Positions 24,769 through 36,078 of a stretch of DNA of 64,000 nt are shown piece by piece. This DNA is from Spongilla lacustris (Eukaryota; Porifera; Demospongiae; Spongillida; Spongillidae). Both the position numbers and the translations under genes were made by a program. A model generated the notes under the pieces. It saw nothing but the letters and a program-made list of their open reading frames with translations. It was not told the DNA's origin and searched no databases. The first letter of the stretch is position 1. Each line of letters opens with the position of its first letter. The stretch lies in the NCBI GenBank assembly GCA_949361645.1, contig OX442427.1:620181-684180 (forward strand), in the 5' to 3' direction.

Positions 24769-26270
24769 ACATGTACGTGCACAAACGCGTGATGCATTCA
24801 CATTTGTTTGCGGGTGTGTGTGTTTTTGGAGGCTAAATAACTGCAGTGCTCCTCTGTGAATACAGGTTTGGGCCTCCACTGATCCTGCGCATCTGGAGGG
24901 ACCTCACCTACACACAGTTCCAATCTGTTGTTCTGAAAAATCTATCCAAGTATCTGAGGGAGGGTGTCGACGTAGCAGAGGTAAGCCACACCCTTTCATG
25001 CATATATGTATGTCTCCCTCTGAGTCCAGACCTCAACATAAGTGGGTTGGGGGGGAGGGGTTATGTTTAGGTGAATGAAGAGGGGGCGTGGCAGGTGTGC
25101 AGTACTGCTTGGGGGGGGGGGGGAGTACAACTTGTGTTGTGGAATGCAAGCGGATGCACACTTAGCATACCTTCCTTGTTTATATGTGTGTGCACATTGT
25201 GAGATTGTAGGCAATCGGTACAGAATCAAACTAAATGCACATTCCTTACATTTTTATTCATTCTCATTTACAAATCCTAACGTTAATGGTGCCTACTTTC
25301 AAGGTTATTCGTATAGCTTCTGGTCCTACACATCTACACACGTCCACTTGCACACTCTCCTTTCCCTGGTACAACCCCTGCTCCACCTCTCTCCTACTCC
25401 CCTCTCTCTTCCTCATACTCCCACTGCCCCACCCTCTCCTACCCCTACTCCCTCCCCTCCTACCCCTATCCCCACCCTCTCCTACCCCTATCCCCACCCT
25501 CTCCTCTCCCCACCTCCCACACCCTCATCCCACCCTCCCTGGAGTACTTCCAACAAACTATTATGTCTACAAGTAGTGATGTTGGCAGTCATTAATGAAC
25601 ACACACTAGCAACATGATATGTTTATAGAAAGGATTAATAAGCATAATCTGACTGAGGCACCAAGTCCTTATGAAGCTATCGTGTGTGTTGTAAGTGTAT
25701 GTATGCATGCATATATGTATGTGTATGCATGTGTATATGTATGTGGTATACATGTACATGTGGTGTGTGTGTGCATGCTGTGGTGTGTGTGTGTGTGTGT
25801 GCTGTGGTGTGTGACTTGTGGGGCATGCTCTCAATAATCTACACGTGTCTCTGTGCTCTTATTAGAATATTGTGTTGCGGGTACACTGTAGATCTCCACA
25901 CGTATTAACGTTGTCCTTTAACACCAGCTGGCTCGTCACGACGTCTTGTTTCGCTGCCGTGTGATGGATGGAATGCAGGGACGTTGCATCCTCTCTCCTG
26001 ACACGGACAGTCCTTTCTACTCTCCCTCTGTGGACCAGTAAGTGTGCAAGGACAGGGTACTCTTGTGCACAGATTGAACCAGTATTGGGAGGGAAGGGGT
26101 GTGTCAGTCTGAGGGAATATCAAAATGCACTTGTAACTTTGGCATTCAGGCTGTAATTGGATGCAATCATCATCCTATTTGGTGTGATGTTTTGGGTTCC
26201 AACCAATGTTTGTATTTTAGCTCATTAAATCAACCTGTTCTAATGTACATGTGTGAATGTGTTTGGGTAC

Positions 26271-26366
<96 letters not shown>

Positions 26367-29300
26367 GGATCTATGCCCCTCCCACTGTGTAGAACTGATG
26401 TGCATCTAAGTAAGGAAAACAGGGGGACATGGAGGGTGTGAGGGGTAGGGGACATGGGCACAGGGGGACATGGAGGGTGTGAGGGGTAGGGGACATGGGC
26501 ACAGGGGGACATGGAGGGTGTGAGGGGTAGGGGACATGGGCACAGGGGACATGAAGGGTATGAGGGGTAGGGGAACATAGGGACAGGGGGACATGGTGGG
26601 TGTGGGGTAGTGTATGTGAGCATAGGGGTGGAGAGGCAGGAGGGTGTGGCATAGGAGGGTGTGGCACATAGTGCACTGAACAGTTGAAGAGATGATTGTG
26701 AATATGGTTGTGAATATGGTTAAGTATAAATTGTAGTTTGAATTCAATTGGGGTAGGAGTGGGGTGATTGGATGATTGGCAAATTGAAGCCTAGAGGCCA
26801 CCAGCATTGTTCAGGAGAAGGGGGCAGATGATACAGATAGGGACCCTGAGGGATAAATATGGTTACCCTGATGGACAGGTATGGTTACCCTGAGGGATAA
26901 ATATGGTTACCCTGATGGACAGGTATGGTTACCCTGAGGGATAAATATGGTTACCCTGATGGACAGGTATGGTTACCCTGATGCTTATCAAGCAATAACT
27001 GAAGTAGTAAGGGGACTCTTGGGGGGGGGGGGGGGGGGGAGAAGGAAGGAGGAGATGGGAGGGGGGAGGGGAACCATTGGGTGAAGTGTGCTGCTTAATA
27101 CCAACACTAATTTTTCCCAAGGTATGAATGCTGCTTATGATTAAGTTTGAGTTTGTTGTGGTGGAGTGTGATGATGTTATGATTGGCTGTTCCTATGGAT
27201 ACAATGAGTGATACTTTCTCTGTTTTTCAGTGCAATGAGTGTAAGTCAGGTGCATGGAAACCCCGCCCACATCAAGGTGGTCGCAGAGTGGGACCCAAGC
27301 AGGAAAGCTGTGCTGTTTGGGGTGATACCAGATGAGCCACCCGAGCATCATGAGAGCGTTGCCCAGCAACAGCAGGAGCGTGCCAAGTACATTGAAGCTT
27401 CACTTGAGGACTGCCTCAAAGTGTACACCTTAACTGAAAAGGTAGGAAAGCTTGCAGGGACACAGCTGAATGCTATGTTGTAACACCTTGTGTACAAACA
27501 CATTTACTTCACACACACACATAACACACACACATAACACACACATAACACACACAAACACAACACACACACACACACAGCTCAGTCAAGAAGACTCGTG
27601 GTTCTGCTCGCACTGCAAGAAGCAGCAGCGTGAGGCTACCAAGAAAATCAGCCTCTGGACACTCCCGGATATTCTTGTATTTCATCTCAAGCGGTTTCAG
27701 CAGGTATAAAATACTCCTTACCAGTGTGGTAGCACCCAAGATAGCAGCACCCATAATAGTAGCACCCATAATAGTAGCACCCATAAGAGTAGCACCCATA
27801 ATAGTAGCACCCATAATAGTAGCACCCATAATAGCAGCACCCATAACAGTAGCACCCATAACAGTAGCACCCATAACAGTAGCACCCATAATAGTAGCAC
27901 CCATAATAGCCGCACTCATAATAGTAGCACTCATAATAGTAGCACCCATAAGAGTAGCACCCATAAGAGTAGCACCCATAAGAGTAGCACCCATAAGAGT
28001 AGCACCCATAATACACCCATAATAGTAACACCCATAAGAATAGCACCCATAATAGTAGCACCCATAAGAGTAGCACCCATAAGAGTAGCACCCATAATAC
28101 ACCCATAATAGTAACACCCATAAGAATAGCACCCATAATAGTAGCACCCATAAGAGTAGCACCCATAAGAGTAGCACCCATAAGAGTAGCACCCATAAGA
28201 ATAGCACCCATAATAGTAGCACCCATAATAGTAGCACCCATAATAGTAGCACCCATAAGAGTAGCACCCATTACAGTAGCACCCATAATAGTAGCACCCA
28301 TAACAGTAGCACCCATAACAGTAGCACCCATAATAGTAGCACTCATAATAGTAGCATGATGGCAGCACCCATAGTGTTGGCACCCATGTTGAATTGTAAT
28401 TATCACTGTCAAATGCATCTCATTGGCTACAGGTGGGGTCTAAACTGCACACTGTTGTAAGGTTTCCTACCACTGGCCTAGACATGACTCCCTTCCTGTC
28501 CACTCGCGATCAACAAAGTAAAGCAAAGCACGGTGGCCCCTCCAGCAGAAGTTCCAAAACTCTTCCTGGGAGGTCTGTGCACTTTGAAGATGAGAGAACC
28601 CTGGCCAGGAACAAGGCTAAGAGAGTTTCCAGTGCTGGAGCGGTGCATGAGGAGAGGAGGGCACGTTTCCTATGGAAGAAGCAGAAGAAACCCAAGCAGA
28701 GCGATGACCAATCTGAAGAGCTCAATGGGAGGAGCTCCGATGGTGAGAAGAGCCCCCCGGGGGCCTCCCCCACTACAATGCCAAAGGCAGTTCCGCTGAA
28801 AGGAGCTTCCTCCAGGTCAGCTGCTGCCTACAATCCATTGAGCCTTCCTGGCAATGTGGACCTACCTAGGCTGGAGAATAGGTACGACCTCTACGCTGTG
28901 TGCAACCACCATGGCTCTATGACCAACGGACATTACACTGCCTTCTGCAAGAACCCTGTGGATGGTAATTGGTACTGCTACGACGATGAGTGCGTCCATG
29001 CCGTAACCGAGAGCCAGCTGGTCTCGAATGGAGCCTACCTGCTCTTCTACGTGCGCCAGGAGCTTGTAACCTCCTCCCCATTCAGTTCCTCTGCCTCCTC
29101 CACCTCCTCCAGCACAAGCTCCAATCACTGGATTCATCACATGCCGCGTTTTACCCTGGATCTTGGGGACTTCACTGAAGAGACCTCTCCAAGGGCGGGC
29201 AGTGAGACACCGCATACAGGAGTTAGACCAAACTCTGCCTGCTCTGTACCTCCCAGTGCAGTGGGGGTCTCCCCAAGCTCCAATGAAGATGTCTTTAGCG

Positions 29301-29851
29301 CTGGTCCATCTCGGGTTTCATATCCACACCCGACTGGCGAGTTCCCTGCACAAACGGTCGCCATTCCCCCTCGCAACGATCTCCATAGCAACCCTCCTCC
29401 ATATCAACCAACACTTGGGGGCAACCCTCCTCCAACACCTAGGGCTGAGGTTGTCATGTCTCCCCGGCACTCTAGCCTTCTCGCTGGACGACACCCAAGT
29501 TTGAAACTAGGTAAGATCAGACATACCTCTAACCAGGGGGACATAAGTCCCATTGCTGTGAGGAGGGCAGGCAGTTTCCATGATGGCAAGCACATGGAAG
29601 TTAGGCGCTCGGATACCGTGCCAACAGACTACACTGGTGACAGTTACAGAGCGTCTCTTGCTATTGGGCCCACCACACCTGGCCTCCATTACTCACCAGA
29701 ACATTTTGGACACATAGCCACTCCTAGAGCGTGGCACGCAAGTGCAGCACATTTGGTGGATGGTGCTCAATCATCATTCCCTGTGGGTCAGACCCTCAGC
29801 CGATCTGTGTACTTTACCCCTTCTTCTTCAGATCACGAGTCTTGTGTGTGA
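22326..29851 (+). CDS. Ubiquitin carboxyl-terminal hydrolase, USP31/USP43 type
   Basis: Deubiquitinating cysteine protease (peptidase C19). Exons: 22326-23144, 23680-24233, 24866-24980, 25928-26037, 27231-27441, 27581-27703, 28433-29851; all phases agree and give about 1116 aa. The first ATG is at 22326. Catalytic Cys is residue ~158 in [17 protein letters not shown]; then [31 protein letters not shown], a CSHC zinc half-site (SWFCSHCKK), [17 protein letters not shown], the catalytic His in [15 protein letters not shown], and GAYLLFY. The order, the insert beginning FGPPLILR and the motif IKVVAEWD agree with human USP43/USP31. The N-terminus (about 145 residues, with a [10 protein letters not shown] basic patch) and the Ser/Pro-rich C-tail of ~270 residues are low complexity, as in the family. 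A further short exon between 24980 and 25928 cannot be excluded. Confidence 0.9.
23510..23632. repeat. (TG)n microsatellite in USP intron 1
   Basis: A long TG run ~47 bp upstream of the acceptor of the exon starting 23680. Confidence 0.95.
24234..24345. repeat. (GT)n that forms the splice donor of USP intron 2
   Basis: The exon ends AGAAG at 24233 and the intron is GTGTGTGTGT from its first base, so the microsatellite is itself the 5' splice site. The phase to the next exon (24866) is correct. Confidence 0.9.
24728..24765. repeat. (TG)n microsatellite in USP intron 2
   Basis: Second TG run in the same intron. Confidence 0.9.
24981..25927 (+). other. USP intron 3, nothing else recognised
   Basis: Contains a poly-G run at ~25110-25122, a C/T-rich stretch at 25360-25545 and TG-rich sequence at 25690-25810. 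A possible cryptic acceptor lies near 25302, but I see no exon that matches the family. Confidence 0.5.
26272..26364. repeat. (TG)n microsatellite in USP intron 4
   Basis: A pure TG run of ~90 bp. Confidence 0.95.
26416..26645. repeat. ~39-bp minisatellite in USP intron 4
   Basis: About five diverging units of the type CAGGGGGACATGGAGGGTGT plus GAGGGGTAGGGGACATGGG. Confidence 0.85.
26850..26985. repeat. 44-bp minisatellite in USP intron 4
   Basis: Alternating half-units TATGGTTACCCTGATGGACAGG and TATGGTTACCCTGAGGGATAAA, about three full copies, followed at 27018 by poly-G. Confidence 0.85.
27721..28360. repeat. 15-bp minisatellite in USP intron 6
   Basis: About 40 units of AGTAGCACCCATAAT (variants AGAG, CAGT). 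It begins ~18 bp after the donor at 27704. Being a multiple of three it stays open in several frames (APIIV, LLLWV, GCYYY readings); none is credible protein. Confidence 0.95.
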
Positions 29852-30017
29852 ATACTGTCTTTGTTGCCTCCTTTGTGTATGTGTGTGTTTCCATGGTGCA
29901 GACATTCAAACAGCTGTGCTGTTGTGCTGTATATTACACAAGAAATGAATCTGAACATGTTATATACAAGTTACTCGTGGGACTTTTGTAAAAAAAAAAA
30001 AGTATTTATCAACCCAG

Positions 30018-30055
30018 GGATTGAACCAGGCACCTTCAATAAACGGTGTCAACTT
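30018..30055 (-). pseudogene. tRNA 3'-half fragment
   Basis: On the minus strand this carries a T-arm/B-box like that of the neighbouring tRNA-Phe (CCTGGTTCAATCCCTGGG), followed by T-rich sequence (poly-T at 29989-30000 read on the minus strand). An A18 run precedes it. It lacks a recognisable D-arm and acceptor pairing, so it is a truncated copy. Confidence 0.5.
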
Positions 30056-30103
30056 TTTTTTTTTTTTTTTAAAGTTAAGGAAAAAAAGGTACACAAAAGA
30101 TAT

Positions 30104-30175
30104 GCCGAAACCCGGGATTGAACCAGGGACCTTTAGATCTTCAGTCTAACGCTCTCCCAACTGAGCTATTTCGGC
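30104..30175 (-). tRNA. tRNA-Phe (GAA)
   Basis: A 72-nt cloverleaf on the minus strand: acceptor GCCGAAA/TTTCGGC, A-box TAGCTCAGTTGGGAGAG, anticodon loop CTGAAGA with anticodon GAA, and T-arm CCTGG TTCAATC CCGGG. No intron and no encoded CCA. Read on the minus strand a TTTTTTT Pol III terminator follows at 30082-30088. Confidence 0.97.
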
Positions 30176-30248
30176 TAGTGATGTTGAACACAGTATTCGA
30201 GATACATACAGACATCATAACACAATCAACGCACTACATGAAGCTGGC

Positions 30249-33200
30249 CTATGTAGCCCCGTTATCAAAAAATTTGTTCAAAGCTTCTTCCAGTTTCTCA
30301 GGTGTGTACTTTAGATACTTCTCTGGCTTGCTTGTGAATTTGATTTGTCCATAACTACATAAGGCAGAAAAAAACACTCATATAGACACCCAATAGCATG
30401 AACATACACTCTAAAGCATTCAGAATACATGGCCCCTAATAGCACAAACATACACTATAAAGCATTCAGAATACATGGCCCCTAATAACACAAACATACA
30501 CTATAAAGCATTCAGAATACTTGACCCCTAATAGCACAAACATACACTCTAAAGCATTCAGAATACATGACCCCTAATAGCACAAACATACACTATAAAG
30601 CATTCAGAATACATGACCCCTAATAGCACAAACATACACTATAAAGCATTCAGAATACATGGCCCCTAATAACACAAACATACACTATAAAGCATTCAGA
30701 ATACTTGACCCCTAATAGCACAAACATACACTCTAAAGCATTCAGAATACATGACCCCTAATAGCACAAACATACACTCTAAAGAATTCAGAATACATGG
30801 CCCCTAATAGTTGACAGCTGTCTTCCCGCACTCGCTGCCTCAAGCGGGCGTCTGGGACAGAGTACTGTCCATGGACCCTGCATAGCTCCTCTAGTTCAGT
30901 GTTAAAACCCTGCACGTGTGGACACCACTTATAAGCACACACAGAGGGACAACAGCTGCTACCCACTTTGAATTTCTCCTTTAACAGTGCCTTCTGTGCC
31001 TTGCTAATCTGCAGCACAAAGGACGGGCGTTATTTAGATACAAATACCCAGTTCGTTAAGGTACCCACCTTGTCTGACGGAGAGCCAGAGATGCTCATCT
31101 CCTGCCCCAAAAATGGGATTAGCTTTGCAAACCTGACAACCACAATGAGAAAATCAGTGAACCACCTCCCTTGCATCTCCTCCCACATCCCCATGCCCCC
31201 ACCATCTTTCCCTCCCTGCTTTAAAAGGCCTATTCATGCTATCAACTGCACCCTTTCTGGTAGGAATTGATCTCCGAGTCAATGAGATCGACGTAATGCT
31301 GCTCAATCTCGGGTACAGCTCTCTCAAGTAGTTGTTGCATTGTTTCATTTCTGAAATGTTGAAAAGTACTTAGTTGGCTGCACACATGTGCTGGCCTCCC
31401 CCCCCCCCCCCCCCCCACCCCACATCCCACAGAAATATACACACAAGCAAGTAGCAAAGGACACATGTAAAATGCCCTTGTGACATGACATGTTGAGTTG
31501 TTATGTTGCCAATCCAACTCTTTACCTCGTGAAGGTCTTGTGCATAAAATGATAGTTGTTCATTAGGAAAAGTGCTCCTAGGACTGGGGACTCGTATGTG
31601 TTGGCTTTGTTCTTCAGGTTGATATTAAGAGCATCCAACACCTTATCTAGTTACGAGGGATAAAATATCATGATCTACCTTTTCCAAAACAAGTGGCTCT
31701 GCTCTTTAATTAGGATCGCTCACTGAGGTAATGGCCAGCAGATTTTTGCTTCTCATCATTATCAAGAAGAACGTTGTAGCTGCCTGGTAGGTGGGTACAA
31801 AGGTCAGAGGCATAGGAGTGGGAGGAGGAGACCACACCATGGACAGAACACCTACCTTGTTTTAGAAACACCTCACCCATTAGGGCAGAATACTCCAATA
31901 GTTGCTCAGTAAACCACATCGTCTGCAACAGCACGTACCACACACATACATGTACACACACACATCCACACACATACATGTACACACACACAACCACACA
32001 CATACATGTACACACACATCCACACAAGTACATGTATTACACACATCAACCCATTTGTTAGGCTAGCTTGGCTAGCTTACACTGCTGGTCAGCTCATGCA
32101 CCGTGCCGTCCTTAGGCAGGTTGGACTGCTTCTCTGGATCTCCCCTAATGAACAGAACATACTCCTCCAAAGTCTTGCACGTCTGAAAGCACAGGACAGC
32201 AGCTAGTCACATAAGTACTACCCCACCCATACCCACATTCCCTCCCACATCCCACCCACATCCCCACCCCATCCCACCCACATCCCCACCCACATCCCAC
32301 CCACATCCCAACCCACATCCCACCCACATCCCACCCACATCCCCACCCACATCCCACCCACATCTCCACCACATCCCACCCACATCCCACCCACATCCCC
32401 ACCTGTACACAATATGCACAGTGATGTGTACCTTATGGATTAGAGTGGTGCTTTAGGCTATTTTTAGCCCTATAGGCTATTTTTAGTGCACATATATAAT
32501 CCTTGGTTGCAACCCTAGATGGCTTGTTCCAGAAGCTTGTGGGCAATGTGAGGATGTGTGTGGGTGCATGTGCAAGCAGGTATGTGTGTATAATTATAAT
32601 TATATGTATACATGTGCAATTACTCATACCACACACACACACACATCACACCACACACACATCACACATACACACATTACACGTGACTTTACCAGTTTTT
32701 CCAACTGTCCAATGAACTCGACACACCGGTTATAGGAGGCTGTGTCCATGTTCTGCCAGGAAGGAGGAGAACAGGAGGAAGAAAGGGAAGATAGGGAAGA
32801 GGGGGAGGGGAGGAGAGGGAGGAGGGGAGGGGAGAGGAGGAGGGGAGGGGAGGAGGGAGGAGGGGAGGGGAGGAGGGAAGAGGGGAGGAGAGAAGGGAGG
32901 AGGACAGCACATTCAACCAATGCTAACTCCTCCCCTAACAATTAGGACCACCACATTCTCAATGCTCACCTCATGCACACCCATATCTGCATACCTACAC
33001 TCTACTTACACATACACATACGCCTACATCCACATTTACACCTTTAACTTACCTCCAGCACTGCCTGGTACTCTGGCAGGAGGCTATGTGTGTGTTTCAT
33101 CACCTTGAACACTGATATGACTGCCGGGTAATCATGCCTTGCTATACACTTCCTGGCTTTCTGAAGGATGGTCTGGGGACAAGAGGGCATGAGGCAGGCA

Positions 33201-34275
33201 GTTCACAGCACCAGCCACACATCCACACATGCATACAAGCACACATGCACTCAAGCACACATGCACTCAAGCACACATGCACACAAGCACACATGCACTC
33301 AAGCACACATGCACACAAGCACACATGCACACAAGCACACATGCACACATGCACACAAGCACACATGCACACAAGCACACATGCACACACGCACACATGC
33401 ACACAAGCACACATGCACACAAACACATGTACACAAACACATGTACACAAGCACACATGTACACAAACACATGCACACATGCACACATGCACATGCACAC
33501 ATGCACATGCACACAGGGTTAGGGTTAGGGTTAGGGTTAGGGTTAGCACAAGCACACATGCACACATGCACATGCACACAGGGTTAGGGTTAGTACAAGC
33601 ATACAAGCACACACGCACACATTCACACATGCACACAAGCACACATGCACAAGCACCTCAGCATCCATCATGAAGTAGTCCATCGGCTGTTTGATCAGCT
33701 GACAGAGCACATGGCTGTGGTGTTGCCTTGGAATGATCTGCNNNNNNNNNNNNNNNNNNNNNNNNNNNNNNNNNNNNNNNNNNNNNNNNNNNNNNNNNNN
33801 NNNNNNNNNNNNNNNNNNNNNNNNNNNNNNNNNNNNNNNNNNNNNNNNNNNNNNNNNNNNNNNNNNNNNNNNNNNNNNNNNNNNNNNNNNNNNNNNNNNN
33901 NNNNNNNNNNNNNNNNNNNNNNNNNNNNNNNNNNNNNNNNNGATTTTGCAGCTGCTTGATCCAAGTATATTAATAAAGATAATGTCCAATGAACCACCTC
34001 TGTCAGAGCTTGAGTATTTATAAAGCACCACCTTTATGAGACAGTGTTTCATTTAATATTATGATGTCATTATATTCCTTCAGTACAATCCTGATGCTGA
34101 AGTACTGCTGGTAGGGAACAAGTGTGATCTTGACTCCCAGAGGGTTATAAGCACAGAGAGAGGGCAGCAGATGGCATCGAGTCTAGGAATTTCCTTCAGA
34201 GAAACCAGTCCTAAGAGTGGCATCACAAGTGTTGATGAGGTGAGCATTGTTAATGTGTACATGTACATGTATGTA

Positions 34276-34372
<97 letters not shown>

Positions 34373-36078
34373 GTGTACGTGTATGTGTATGTGTATGTGT
34401 ATCAGTGTGTATGTGTAGTCTTGCCCATGAACTAAACATCCCTTTGTTTTTCAGGCATTTGATACCTTAGCAAGATGTCTTCTCGCAAAGGTAAGGGTCC
34501 TGATGTAAGGTCTATAGGTAAGGGTCCTGATGTAAGGTCTATAGGTAAGGGTCCTGATGTAAGGTCTATAGGTAAGGGTCCTGATGTAAGGTCTATAGGT
34601 AAGGGTCCTGATGTTAGGTCTATAGGTAAGGGTCCTGATATAAGGTCTATAGGTAAGGGTCCTGATGTAAGGTCTATAGGTAAGGGTCCTGATGCAAGGT
34701 CTATAGGTAAGGGTCCTGATGTAAGGTCTATAGGTAAGGGTCCTGATATAAGGTCTATAGGTAAGGGTCCTGATGTAAGGTCTATAGGTAAGGGTCCTGA
34801 TGTAAGGTCTATAGGTAAGGGTCCTGATGTAAGGTCTATAGGTAAGGGTTCTAATGTAAGGTCTATAGGTAAGGGTCCTGATGTAAGGTCTATAGGTAAG
34901 GGTCCTGATGTAAGGTCTACAGATAAGTAAGGTATATTAATGTAGTTAATAAGATATATTTACTAAATTTCATTCCAAGAAAATTGATGTAGATGTAAGA
35001 TTTGTGGCACTGTTTATGTAAAAGGAGGATTTGTGCAATTATGAAATTCACTACACCTTAGGTCTATATGGTTCCGAAACTAGAAGAGGAACAAAAGAAA
35101 ATAGAAGATGAAGAAAAGAAAATGAAGGCAGTTGAAAGAAGTGATAGATGCAGTACCATGTGAATGAACTATTGCTGGCATTCATTATGTAATATATATT
35201 TCACTTTATGAATGGATGTACATCAATTCTTGATTAGAAGCTGTGAATACTTGGGACCAGGCACTTTCTCCCCTTTCTCAACCATCTCTTCCACATACTC
35301 AATGACCTTATATCAAATGATGCTGTGATAGGATCACTTTGCAATGAGTGGACATGTGCAAATCTGGTAAAGATTACCTCATGCAATAATTACTAAGTTT
35401 ATCTCCTTCAGTAAACTAGCAGTATGCTTCTCCACTAGTTCACTGCTGGATTTTACTTAGTAAAACTTGGTAATCCTTTTAACACTGGTCTTTGCCTATG
35501 GGCACTGTATGGTCCAAACAGATGATATGAGTACACTGTCTTCTTATGTCCTTCTTGGAAGCACCACCTCCTCCATATGCTAGGGTGGGGATATTATATA
35601 ATTATTATCAAGTGTAACTTTCATCATAATACACCTGTAGGAATATAATATAACATATTACATGACAACCATTAATATAACTGTTACATAATAACTATTA
35701 ATATAACTGCAACATGATAAATATATATAACTAACATGACAGCCATTAATATATAACCATTAATGTAACTGTAACAAATAACCACTTCATTGATGTGTAC
35801 CTGTATTTTTAAGGCTTGGTAGGCTAAACAAACAGCACCAAAGTGCTCAATCGATGTGAGGTCAAGTCCTGTAAGGTTCACTCTCCTTTCCTGCCTGCCT
35901 GACATGCGCTGATTTAGTTGTTCTTGGTACAGTGTTCCCAGTACAGACCTGGTAGTACCTAGATCACTATCAGTGTTGATTGCCCCATCAGTAACAGCAG
36001 TTGGCGGGATTGTGGCGGGACTGTTGAGGGGAGCCTCTGCTACTTCATCTGCTTTGTGTGTGGTGTGGCTTTGGTCCT
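30249..36078 (-). CDS. EXOC7: Exocyst complex component 7 (Exo70), C-terminal two-thirds
   Basis: Exo70 binds PI(4,5)P2 and Rho GTPases and tethers secretory vesicles to the plasma membrane. Exons (minus): 36078-35801, 33737-33657, 33172-33053, 32752-32693, 32182-32081, 31922-31856, 31783-31724, 31646-31526, 31350-31252, 31132-31069, 31008-30967, 30909-30776, 30354-30249. Phases agree throughout. Diagnostic matches to human EXOC7: ARKCIARHDYPAVISVF, PKDGTVHELTS, YESPVLGALFLMNNYHF, KEKFKGFNTELEELC and the C-terminus KPEKYLKYTPEKLEEALNKF. The 36078-35801 exon is a linker plus FGAVCLAYQALKIQ, which aligns just before IIPRQHH. The 200-N gap and Rab copy A (opposite strand) fall in the intron between those two exons. 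About 250 N-terminal residues (before the linker) are not found between 36078 and Rab copy B at 36902; they may lie beyond the Rab cluster or be lost. Confidence 0.85.
30402..30815. repeat. 46-bp minisatellite copying the exon end and donor of EXOC7
   Basis: Nine units of CATACACTATAAAGCATTCA plus GAATACATGGCCCCTAATAG plus CACAAA. On the EXOC7 sense strand the ninth unit (30771-30815) is the real 3' end of the penultimate exon (LLGAMYSEFFRV) with its donor GTATGTTTG. The other eight are intronic copies carrying the same exon-like segment and GTATGT. Confidence 0.9.
32222..32400. repeat. CCCACATCC-type minisatellite in EXOC7 intron
   Basis: Short C-rich units (CACCCACATCCC) fill most of the intron upstream of the exon starting at 32182. 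Confidence 0.85.
32756..32905. repeat. Purine array abutting an EXOC7 3' splice site
   Basis: GGAGGGGAGG-type sequence on plus, hence pyrimidine on the EXOC7 sense strand, ending directly at the acceptor of the exon that starts at 32752. Confidence 0.9.
33196..33655. repeat. CA-rich minisatellite (AAGCACACATGCACAC) in EXOC7 intron
   Basis: Units mixing GCACAC, ATGCACAC and AAGCACAC, interrupted by telomere-type repeats (separate entry). Confidence 0.9.
33516..33593. repeat. Interstitial telomere-type (TTAGGG)n repeats
   Basis: Five GGGTTA units at 33516-33546 and two more at 33581-33593, embedded in CA-rich repeats inside the EXOC7 intron. Confidence 0.9.
33742..33941. other. Assembly gap (200 N)
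   Basis: A run of exactly 200 N. On its left is an EXOC7 acceptor (GCAG read on minus); on its right is sequence homologous to intron 4 of the Rab copies (compare 57622). Confidence 1.
34262..34405. repeat. (GTATGT)n hexamer array in Rab copy A intron 5
   Basis: Perfect ATGTGT/GTATGT repeats ~22 bp downstream of the donor at 34240. In copy B the same position has only a few units (40503-40535). Confidence 0.95.
34491..34927. repeat. 27-bp donor-containing array, Rab copy A intron 6
   Basis: About 16 units of GGTAAGGGTCCTGATGTAAG plus GTCTATA. The first unit begins at the exon 6/intron junction (GCAAAG/GTAAGG). Confidence 0.97.
35164..35800. other. AT-rich sequence between Rab copy A and EXOC7 exon
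   Basis: Intronic with respect to EXOC7. Contains short TAATATAACTG-type repeats (35680-35770). No gene recognised. Confidence 0.5.

Larger units (their letters stand above)
34084..35163 (+). pseudogene. Rab-like GTPase copy A, exons 5-7 only
   Basis: Exons 34084-34239, 34455-34490 and 35062-35163, all in phase. Exon 5 holds G4 (VLLVGNKCDLDS) and the G5 region (FRETSPKS, compare the usual ETSAK); exon 6 is AFDTLARCLLAK; exon 7 is a charged helix ending DRCSTM, a CaaX-type prenylation signal. The upstream exons would fall in or beyond the assembly gap, so this may be a truncated copy or a gene cut by the gap. It lies on the opposite strand within the EXOC7 intron between 33737 and 35801. Confidence 0.75.

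Noticed and set aside
27509..28418. Minus-strand frames reading LLLWV or GCYYY, which look like membrane segments
   Set aside because: Low-complexity readings of the 15-bp array inside a USP intron.
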